Shown one piece after another: positions 11,119 through 22,312 of a stretch of 64,000 nt of DNA. The number at the start of each line of letters is the position of its first letter. Positions within the stretch are counted from its first letter, which is position 1. The notes beneath the pieces were generated by a model that was given only the letters and a program-made list of their open reading frames with translations, was not told the DNA's origin and did not search any database. Made by a program: the position numbers and the translations under genes. This stretch comes from Whitmania pigra (taxonomy: Eukaryota > Annelida > Clitellata > Hirudinida > Haemopidae): assembly GCA_021613335.1 (NCBI GenBank), contig JAJTWR010000231.1, positions 3,757,001 through 3,821,000 of the forward strand, written 5' to 3'.

Positions 11119-12700
11119 CCATCAAAATCTAATTTTAATTAATTTATTTAGTTAACGTTTTTTGTAAATATGCTGATGTGGCTTGTTACATTAGTAATGT
11201 TACATATCACAAGGTTAAAGGAGTACACTTTTGAGATAAACGGTCTTAAAGGAATTTGATATTTTAGATTTTTGTTGAATTTTAGAGATCTTAAAACAAA
11301 TCTACCAAGCTGATGAAACTTGGAGATGAAACGGTGAGAAAAAAGAGACAAAATATTAAAAATTAAATAAATTTAGTTTGTCATGGGTTTAATCCAAAAA
11401 AATTGATTTTTTTTTTACAGAACTTCACATTTCCCGAATCACATTTCTCAAAAATTATAACTCACAAAATAATAATTTCTAGATTACAGAATAAGTCATA
11501 TTAGACAAACAAACTTCTCGAAAATTATTGCTCCTACATGATATTAGTTATGACACATTAAATGTGGCTGGTTTTTGGAGAAATCAAAATTTGACAGGCA
11601 GGATGCTTGCATAAAAATATCAATATACAGAACCAGATTTACCCAGATGGATTCTCAGATGCAGTCTGGTTTGATGGAGGCCCTCAAAAAAAGCTTCTAT
11701 CATCCTTCACAAGATGACAAGCAACGAAAACAGGTTTTTCTGGTTGGCGGAGGCAATAATATAGACTGATCATGCATAAATCCGACACTGTTAATATCTA
11801 AAACATGAGTCATATCTAGCTAATATTTTATATTTCCTCATTATTAGGAAAGCCATTTACCGTGATGTCAGAACATAAAATTAGTTTGAGACACTTTTGT
11901 GAGAAAAAATTTCCGAATTGATTGAGCTTATTTGATCTGACTCCCTTTTCAATTTTGTAATTGTATTGTAATTGTAACTTCATTTATATGCCTAGCGTCT
12001 GAGGCGCTTCTCGCTCCTTCCCATGGGCGCTTGTGACAGTGCAGGCTGGGTTTCGAAAACGACACATTACGACTGTCGCCATTACCTCCGCATCCAGGCA
12101 CATAAACCATTCGACTAACCTGCACGCCTAGGAATGTATGTGGAATGTTGATTAACAATTATTATTTAAATTAATTATTAATGGTTCTTAATCGCGTAAA
12201 CAAGCCGAGGTTAAAGGTTTAAAAAGTTTCAGGAAGACACACTCATAGACTCAAAGACTATCACAATACAAACAATGGTAGCGTCTCTGAGTAAGCCCGC
12301 ATAATTTCGGAAATGTTTTGGTTTGAGATAGTCACGATGTTCAACCCGTTTTCGTTACATATTTATTCGATTGTTCTGCTTCAAATCTTTGACATTTATC
12401 ATTCTCCCGGATAGTGGCACTATTGATGAGATACATCATGAGAACATAGAGATTTCATACCTCTTTACTCAATACGAGGTTAGCGATTGAAGAGTTCAAA
12501 CATCTACTAAAAAATCTCACGAGCTCTGCGAATTTTTGTCGTTTGTTTGCAGTAACTTTTTTACGAGATATTCGAAAGGATTTAAACAATTGAACAACCT
12601 TATAAAAATCGTCATACCCAAGATTGGTTAAGTCTTGACATTTTATTTCAGTTACAGTAAGTTTGCAACTTAAAACTTGCAAAGAGCAAGTGAACAGATT
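11119..12700. other. Intergenic DNA upstream of the mosaic protease
   Basis: AT-rich DNA. 11985-12155 is a plus-strand copy of the GCGCC repeat family (core gtgcaggctgggtttcgaaa, end aacctgcacg). No exon or obvious promoter element could be supported; several 60-75-codon open frames here show no family resemblance. Confidence 0.4.
11985..12155 (+). repeat. Dispersed GCGCC repeat family, copy 2
   Basis: Contains tagcgtctgaggcgcttc, then gtgacagtgcaggctggg, tttcgaaaacgacacatta and ccaggcacataaaccatt. It aligns over its whole length with the copy at 44310-44475 and, inverted, with 10150-10315. Confidence 0.65.
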
Positions 12701-15700
12701 ATGTTGCCAAGGGCAGTCATCAGTATTTTCTTATTCTTCTCTCAAATTGAGCTTTCAAGTCAGTCAACAGTCGATGTGGCGCTCCACAAATCAGCCATCC
12801 AGAGCAGCACCTATGCAAACAGATCAGCATCTTACGCCGTGGATGGCGACGATTCCTCGTGCAGCGTGGCAGGGATTGGTTCTCAGTCCTCCATGTTTGC
12901 CTGGTGGCAGGTTGATCTCGGTTCGACCTATGAAGTCAAGTTTGTGGAAGTGACGAATACTTTGGATTCTTATGGTAGGTTTATGCGGTGATTATTTGAA
13001 ATATCAGACTGAAATAATTAAAAGTCTCAAATGTTGATTAAGCATACAAGAAATAATATTTTCAGTTAACTTATCAGTTATACTTAAAATAGTGGTAGTA
13101 AATAAACTAATGATGATGAAAATATCAATTTAATAAATTTTTATCTAGTGAGGCGCGAACATATTTAACAATTTGTAAAAATTGTATAAATATATTAATT
13201 AATAAATAACACCATTTTTGGCAATACCAGCAATATCTTAACTAGTTTCAAGCATGAATTTTATCCTTAAGACAAGTAAATATGTGTGTTTAAAGCAATT
13301 GGTTAACTTAAAAAGTTCGCTTCAACGACTGATCTGAAATCGTTCATTGAGATGCTTTAATCCGTTGCAAAGAATTCCCAGATTAATGTTTGCAAATGTT
13401 TACTTGTGAATCATTTAGTTTGCTAATTTAACAGTAATCTATCGCAAATAATTTGCTGTAAAATATTTATTCATTCACAGATTTGTTCTCATCCCAAAAA
13501 CGAGATAAAACAATTTAAAAATCACAAGCGCTGAAAATTAAAAAAATTTAATCAGGAGGAAATTATGTTTCAAGTTTTAAATTAACTAAACTACCATAAG
13601 ATATTGACATATCTCACCTAAATTGTTATAATTTAAAAGAGCAAGTTTCAAATAACATGCCTATGAGTTGATACAAGAGAGCATCATAGTTTGAAAATTC
13701 CCTACTATTTATAAAGTTAGGTTGTTCGTTATGTGCCATTGTATCACAATACCAGATTATAAATACGATATTGGTCACGACAACTTCCTTCGTGTTAACA
13801 CTTTTTTTATTAATTATAATATTTATTTTTTATTAATAGTTAAAATAACTATCAAATAATATCATCCATTAATAATTTAAATATTAGCTCAAAAGAATAT
13901 TTTTCACTCGCATCGGAAGAGTGATAATTAATATACCTCAATAAGGACGAGCATTTTATGCATTAAAATACGATGCCGAAGTAGATCGCATTTAATGATC
14001 TCAAGTTTAATAATAAATTGTTTCAGAATCTCAATACCTCTCAAATTTCCACGTGGTTATTGGTGCAAGCAACACAGTCAATAAAAATGAACCAGGCAGC
14101 AACGTTTGTTATTCGTACCTCAAGAGTTCGAAACCTGGCGAAAGACTGTCGCTTCAATGCTCTGCTGGATCCACAGGGCGTTACGTGACCATCACGAGGT
14201 TCGGGGGGTTTAGAACGGACGCCCTGTCCTTGTGTGACGTCAAAGTTTTGGTTGAACAACAAAGAGGTATTGTCACCCTAGTAATAGAAAATTTCAAATT
14301 TTTGAATTAAACATATGAATAACAACAATTTTGTGTTAGTATTATTGGCTAATGATATTAGTGCACTATTATTTGCAGTAGTAATAGTAATGACAATAGT
14401 GCCGATTATAGTTTTAGGTCTATAATAGTTAGTAATTATAGGTCTATAATAGTTAGTAATTATCATTAAATGAGTAAAAATTTATAAATATTAATTTAAA
14501 AAAAAGGGTCGTCAATTTATTACATCAATTTCTCAAAAAATAAATTTAATAAAATAAAACGAATTGCTGGACTTAATAAACTTAAATAATTAAAGAACTT
14601 CGCCAGTCGGCAGTGAAATTCTAGTTAAATTCGTTAGATCTTTTGTTAGTAATTTTTTTCAATTGTATCGAAATTGTCTCAAAACACACAAACAATTGAT
14701 GAAAAATTAAAATATCTTTCGCTATTATTAATTTCAAATAATAATAAACAAACGTTTATACTTCAAGATACAGATGGAAAAAATATCAACAAATCTTCAG
14801 GTAATGCAAATAGATAAACTTTTTAAATATCAAAATCATTATAATGACTAAATAATTAGGTTATTTATTTAATGTTATTTAACAGAAATGCAATTCATCG
14901 ACCTCGATCCGAATCTGGCTTTGCAAAGCAAAACCTTTTCAAATTTCGGTGCCAATTTGGCCTTAGACAGAAACAATGAGACCTGCAGCATCGCAGGTGT
15001 TGGTTCAGACTCCAAGGAATTTGGATGGTGGGCGGTTGACTTTGGAGCGATTTTTAACGTTTCAAGAGTCACCATCCTGAACTCCAAAAATTATTATGGT
15101 ATGTTGCAAGATATTTACATTTAGTAATTAACAAGCTTATAGTAATCAGTTTACTAGTGTAATTTAAGTCACGTTGATTTTGTGACTAGTGACTCTAAGG
15201 TTTACATTAACTTAATCCAAACAATAATTTTATTATCCCTATTATAACTCATTAGCATTGTAATGCGAAAATAAAAGTATGAGTTTATTTCACACATTTA
15301 ATATGAGTATCTGCCGATTGTCAATAAATTAAATAATAACAACTTTTTCCACAGTTTTAAAGATAAATTTTTTTGAAAAGCTTATAACAACTACTTGCTT
15401 TATTCATTATTATTAGTTATGTTAGTATTACATTGCATTTATTTTTACTATTATTATTGTTATTATGATTTACCAGTCATGTTCGTCGCATTATGAAATT
15501 TGCTTAAATAAATTACCCATCTAATCTTAAATGTAAAAGTTTAATAATTATGTTGTAACATTAAGTTACTGGTAATAAATCTACTGATTGTAAAATAAAA
15601 ATTATCCTTCACAGCTGCTTCATTTAATTTCTTTCTTTTTTTTTGGCAGAGTCCATGTTTTTGAATCAATTTGAAGTTTACGTTGGTATGAAAATCTCAG

Positions 15701-16405
15701 AACTTTCTGAAAAATGTGCTTCCTACTATGAAACGTTGCCGGTACCAGCTGCTTCCACAGTGACCTTGAACTGCAGTCAAGGGGGTGTTTTGGGTCAGTA
15801 TTTGTTCATAAAAAGAACAGGAGGGTTCAGACAGGATGCTCTCAGTTTATGCGAAGTTTATGTCTTCGGGACCATGGGTAAGTCTGATTGGCTTATGGTT
15901 GACGATGGCTTATCGGATTTAAAAAATACTGACTGTTGAATATGTTAGATAATTTGACAGATAGAGTTTTGCAGTTTTCCAAAATCTTGAGCTATAAACA
16001 TATTCGAAGAAAATATTTTGTCAAATGAGACTGAGAAAAGCATTGAAGCATTCCAAGCAATTGCATTAGTAACGCCTACAAATATTTCACACAGCAATTT
16101 ATTGTAATTTTTCGTAAATTCCATTGAATTGTAAAGAAATGATTCTCTCATTGTTTGTTAACGTCTGTCCTTGTTACTTTTCAGGAAGTAATGCGACGGT
16201 TCCAAGAACAGATGAACTTAGTAAGATATTTACGCTTGAATACAAATAACAATAAAGCTTAAATATTTAAATTAATATTAATTCAGGACTTGTTCATTAA
16301 GCTATTGTTTAATATCTCATTTTCGTAAATTGAATTAAAAGAAATTAATGATAAAAAACTCTTCTACAGATTTCTCTGAGGCTATGTCTTACAAAATAAT
16401 TATTA

Positions 16406-16448
<43 letters not shown>

Positions 16449-19386
16449 GATTGTTATCAATTATATAGCAATCTTTGAATAAATTGTTAAAATTAAATAA
16501 ACTAAACTGTTGATAAACTGAATGAAAATGACTTCTTATTAAATTTAAGTCGTTATTTCGATTCGTCAGCTCAAATAAAAGTGATGAGGCCGTTATCTTG
16601 GCTTCAAAGCAGTATTTTTTCCACTTACACGGTTAATCTGGCATTTGATGGAAACCCAGACACTTGTTTCATCATTGGTGAAGGATCGGATTCACGAAAC
16701 TTCGCTTGGCTCACTTTGGATTTGGGTGCAACTTACATAATTCAATCCGTCATTATAAGGAGTCACTACAACTTTTACGGTATTCATACATAGAAACTTG
16801 ATGTTTAGTGATGTACTAATGTATCATTATTAATTCTGTCAAAGGAACTGTTAATTAAAAGTTACTGACTGTATTCAGCTTTACTGTAGCGTAAATAAAT
16901 CATCAAAAAATTATCTTATTCTGCAGAAGCGTCATTCCTTAACCAATTGGAGATCAGCGCTGATTCAAAGCCGGACACAAGGGGTCTTGCTCCTGATCGA
17001 AAAATCTGCTTTGTTCTCAGTCGAGCAGTGGACATTAGGGAAGATGTAAAGGTGACGTGCGATGGAAACAACACCTTTGGAAGATACCTGAGCTTGAGAA
17101 GATTGGGCGGATTCAGACAAGACGCTTTGGCAGCCTGTGAAATCAAAATTAATGTCCTTGTCTGGGGTGAGTCTTGTTTTCACTTTTGTATCTACTTGCA
17201 TTCGTGTGAATTATAACTAGGTGACAATTTGCACAATGTATGATTCATAATGTAATATTGCACAGTATCTTCTATCGAATTTAATAAAAGTCTAATTAAA
17301 TAGAAAGATTCATTAAAATATTTTTGGTGCAATATTACTCATTCGTAAGATACAAGTCGCTTATTCAGTCAAACAATTTAATACGCTATTAATGGTGATA
17401 TTTTAAAATACTTTAGAATTTAAAATACTTTAAAATATTATTAAGAAATGTGACGCACTTGCAAGTGATTCTTTTAATGATTTAATGGCTTCTTAGCACA
17501 ATGCCGATACACATGAGTGATGTTTATGAATGTCATGCAATCACTTCCAAACTACACCCAGACATTTCTACTCTTACTCACAACAAGAAATACTTGACGA
17601 TTTCATGCAAATTTGGCTCTACTTTAATATTTTCAAACGTGTCCTATTTTACCGGACATTTAGCATATAAAACGAATGATATTTCTTCAGATATATTTTG
17701 TATTTTATATATTCATGTTTTATATTTGTATTTATTACTGTTACATATAAATTTATGATTTGTTCTTAGCGTCTGAAAATGTTGTGATGAGTAAAACAAT
17801 TCCTAATTTTTGGCAAAATATTTTCCACGATATATTTACTTATTATTAAATTATTCTATTAATCATCAGAATCACCTTAAAAACTATTTATTTTACAGTA
17901 GCAGCCAATTCATCAGAAAGAGAGAATGCCACGACCGATCATGTTGTTCCCTCAACATTTCCCTTATCAAGAACAACATCAACACCAGTGACATCAACAA
18001 CAACAATAAGAACACCACCAACAACAAGCACAGCTTGGACAGCAACTACTTCCAAAGCTCCAATGGAATCCTCCTCAGTCACAATCAACACAACCAGCAC
18101 AACTTCAACACTTGCATCAACAACTTCATCTATAAAAAGCATGGGTAATTTAAATTCACTTTTAAATATTTTTAATTCAAGCATTGAAACCCCACCAGAT
18201 TCTAGATATTGAAAAGTTGCTGATGTTGTTTTAAGTACAATATTAATTGTTGATGATTGAACAAATGTTTATCAATTGCAATCTCCAGTGTGTCTTGACG
18301 GTTACGTGAAATGCTTCACTTCTGATTTCTGCGTCTCCAAGAACAACATATGCGATGGTTGGAATGATTGTGACGATCAAAGTGATGAACTAAATTGTGG
18401 TTGGTTCTTTCACCACTTCAATTAAGTTAATTTTTCTTAACTTTAGCATTAATTTTCTTTTATAAGATCACCGCATAATTTTAACTTTTCGTAATATTTA
18501 GACTGCAACAAGATGGGCCGTTTTCGTTGTGAGAATTCAAATTGCATCCAAATGGCTTGGATTTGTGATAAAGACAATGACTGCGGTGATGGTAGTGATG
18601 AGAGGAATTGCAGTGAGTAATGAATTTTTAATTATTGAAATTTATTCTTTAAATATTTGTGATGATGCAATGTATATATAAATAAAATGAATGATTTAAA
18701 AAAAAGTAATTTGTTCCAAATAAGGTTGTTCGATATCTGAGTTCAAATGTAATAACGGGAAATGCATCAAATTATCTGAAAGGTGCAACAAATTCGATAA
18801 CTGTGGAGATGGAAGTGATGAAAGTCAATGCGGTGAGGAATAATATTTGAGTTAATATCTAATATTTCAGTTAATATCCAATATTTTAGTTAGTACCTAA
18901 TATTTCAATTATTTTTGTTACTTTTACTCTGATTTTAAATTCTTTAACGAAATATTTTTTTATTGAGAGAAAATACAAAAGATGCATGTAGGATGCAATT
19001 TTTGTTTGTGAGTTTCTTACTTATAAGGATCGCTTGAAGGATTTGTCACTGATCGTCACTTATCCACATCCGAGGTCGCCCTCTGCGGTGCAGGAAGTGC
19101 TGGGTTGCGGACTCGCCACATTACGAGTGCGGCTTTATACAACCACCGATGGGAACATATCCTACTGAATTAAGTTGCAGGCGAATTAAAAATATATAAA
19201 GTAACAAAAACGCACAATAAACTGGTAATTTAAATTTACTCTGAAATGCAATTCAGATGTATGTTTACCTGGGGATTTCCATTGCGATGCAAACAAATGC
19301 ATCACTTCTCTCGATGTTTGCAACTCGCAGTTTGATTGTCCGGATGGAACGGACGAACTTAACTGTGGTGAGTTAAATTAATTAAA

Positions 19387-19425
<39 letters not shown>

Positions 19426-22146
19426 TAAAATTATTATTATAATTATTAATTAAAATCGTTCTAAAAAGTTAAATATTTACTTGTACTTAATTATAAAATT
19501 ACAATAAATATAACGTAAATAACGGCAAAACAATACAATGATAATAAAATGATAATCTTTGAATTTTCAGATTGTGGCAGTGGATACAGATGCAATGTAA
19601 CAGGATTCTGCGTTTCCAAAAATCAAATTTGCGACTCAATAAGACATTGTCCGGACAATTCTGATGAGATAAATTGCAGTAAGTAATATTTCAACAAAAA
19701 ACTAATTTTATAAAAATGATGAGATTGCTGCAATTAATTGTACACAATAAAAAAAAATTTTTATTTTAAATAGATTGCCTCGATTTTCAATACAAATGTC
19801 GTCAAGGGCCTTGTGTTCACAAGGACTGGTGGTGCGATGGATACCGAGATTGTCCTTTGGGTGACGATGAAGAAAATTGTCGTAAGAATTTTTATAAATA
19901 CGAATTCTCAGTACTTGTTAAATTAGTTGTAAATTTAAATTACCAAGTAAGTTGAATATTTAGTGTATATCCAATTTTTTTATTAAACAATTAATCCATA
20001 TTTCCTAAATTTATCAGCATTTTAAAAAAAATTGACAAAAATGGAAATAAAAGTGGAAAAAAATATAAACGCGAATACTAACAAATTATAAAACGAAATT
20101 TTCTCAGCGACCTGCACAGCAGATCAATTCGTCTGCTTACGTGGAAAGAAATGTTTGCATAAAATTTATGTTTGCGATGGCATCAACGATTGTCCCGATG
20201 GAGATGATGAAAAGAATTGCTGTGAGATTATTATTATTTTCTAAATTGCAATATAAAAATTATTGTATTATTATTTTTATTAACAAGTAATTAATTATTA
20301 ATTAATCAATTAATTATTCTTAATTAATTCGTTATTACTTATTTAGAATTTAGAATTAGTTAATTAATTAATTAGTCTTAATCAATCATTTCCCACTTAA
20401 TTAGCACTTGTTATTAATTAGTTTTGTAATTAATTAGTTTTATAATTAATTAATTAGTATTACTGGAGGGAGGTGTTAATACAATGAATCCACTGAAACT
20501 GATTGTGAAAGGTGAGGAATTTTACGTTTGCAACCAGCTATGGAATGAAAATTGGAATTTATTGGCTTGCTTTCTCCAAGGTTTAGGGTGGGTATTTCTG
20601 AAATAAAATATTTTATCATTTTATAAAAAATTAAAATAATAATAATAATGAACATAATAATTATAATATTCATTACAAACTAATAATTTCCTGCTTTCAT
20701 CCTCTTTCTTTCATCTAAATCCTACGCCTCAAAATTACTGAGATTGTTGAATTAAACGTTAATAATAACATTAGAGCAAGTAAAACATTCACATTATATA
20801 AAAAAAAACCTCAGCAAATATTTAAAGTCCCCATTATGGGCCGGAGAGAACCCCGGGACATAATGCGCAAAACGCCGCACCATCGACATTTAGAAAAACA
20901 ATCCGTACGATACATAAATATCGATAATAAATGTCCTCGCTACAATCCAACTCGTTTCCGCCATCTTTTTGAGTTTTTCGCTTGTGATGTCTCCACATCA
21001 GGTAAGAACCATAGATAGCTATTGTTGAAAAGTTCATTAACGTGCTTCTGGAGAAGCTGAGGCCGCGCCAAGAAGAGTGTGATTTTGAAGAGATCACTCC
21101 TCTCTAGTCGCAAACGAATGCAGTCACGAGAACCTGCGGAAAGGGAAACCCACTTAGACGGTTGTTCATCTAAATCCAAATATGAATGTCCCTGAAGGTC
21201 ATATTTTTGGATTTGTTGATGTGTGATTCGTCCAATGGGGTTGTATCAGAAACGATGGTGACATCGCAGACTACTGACTGATCCCTCTCCCATGCCACCA
21301 GGTCTGGAATTCTAAGATTCCCTTCAACATTAATTCGAGGCTCAATTTTGGTGATGTAGCCTTTCTTGGTCAGTTTCTTTTCTAATTGCGGACAAGATTG
21401 TTATGCCGCTCTCTTCTCTCTGCATCCAAACCTGGGCAAACCTGGAAGATATGGTCCAGGCACTCAAAGGCACCACACCCGGAATCACAATAGGTGTTCA
21501 TCTCTGGATGATACCTTGAGATCCTAAGATTTGTCGGGAGGACGGCAGCTATGACTTTGATACATTGCATGTATTCGCTTGGGGGCATCCTGAATTGACC
21601 ATCCACTATCCAATCACTAATTCCTATCCCTTTGGAAAACGATTGAAATCCATATCCGTCGACCGAGTCACACAATCTTGCCGCAGTTTCGTGTTTCAGT
21701 TGTTTCTTGTGGTTCCTTTTGCTTTTCCGAACTTTCTGTATTCGCAGAGAATTGCGCTGTTATCTTTCAACGTATCAAGCAGAAACTCATCCTCATTGGT
21801 CTTGGACTGCCCCATCATTGCCGACATTCGATTAACTCTTATGATCGGCACCCATTTTCTGAGCTGCAAGTCACTGAGTTTTAACTCCCGCGTGGAAGAA
21901 AGCAACCGGCGTGTCTTTGGGAAGTCGCAGCCATTGTTGCACAACAGATCTTATCTTAATGGCAGAAGCACTGAGAGATTTCAACGAAATGCTATTGAAG
22001 GTCAGGTAATGAACAAGACTTAAATAGTATTAAATGAGACCTGAGGATGTAAAGTTTTTGTTTGGCTTCAATGGAGCCCCGTATTATTATTATTATATTA
22101 TTATTATTATATTATTATTATTATTATTATATTATTATTATTATTA

Positions 22147-22180
<34 letters not shown>

Positions 22181-22274
22181 GTTATTATTATTATTATTGT
22201 TATTGTTATTGTTATTGTTATTATTGTTATTGTTATTGTTGTTGTTGTTGTTGTTATTATTATTATTATTATTA

Positions 22275-22312
<38 letters not shown>

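Noticed and set aside
17810..18212. Overlapping frames on both strands around the Thr-rich exon
   Set aside because: Shadows of the repetitive aca/tca codons of the real linker exon (17899-18144).
21565..22023. 152-codon plus-strand frame
   Set aside because: Antisense shadow of the R2-like LINE, whose minus-strand motifs are clear.
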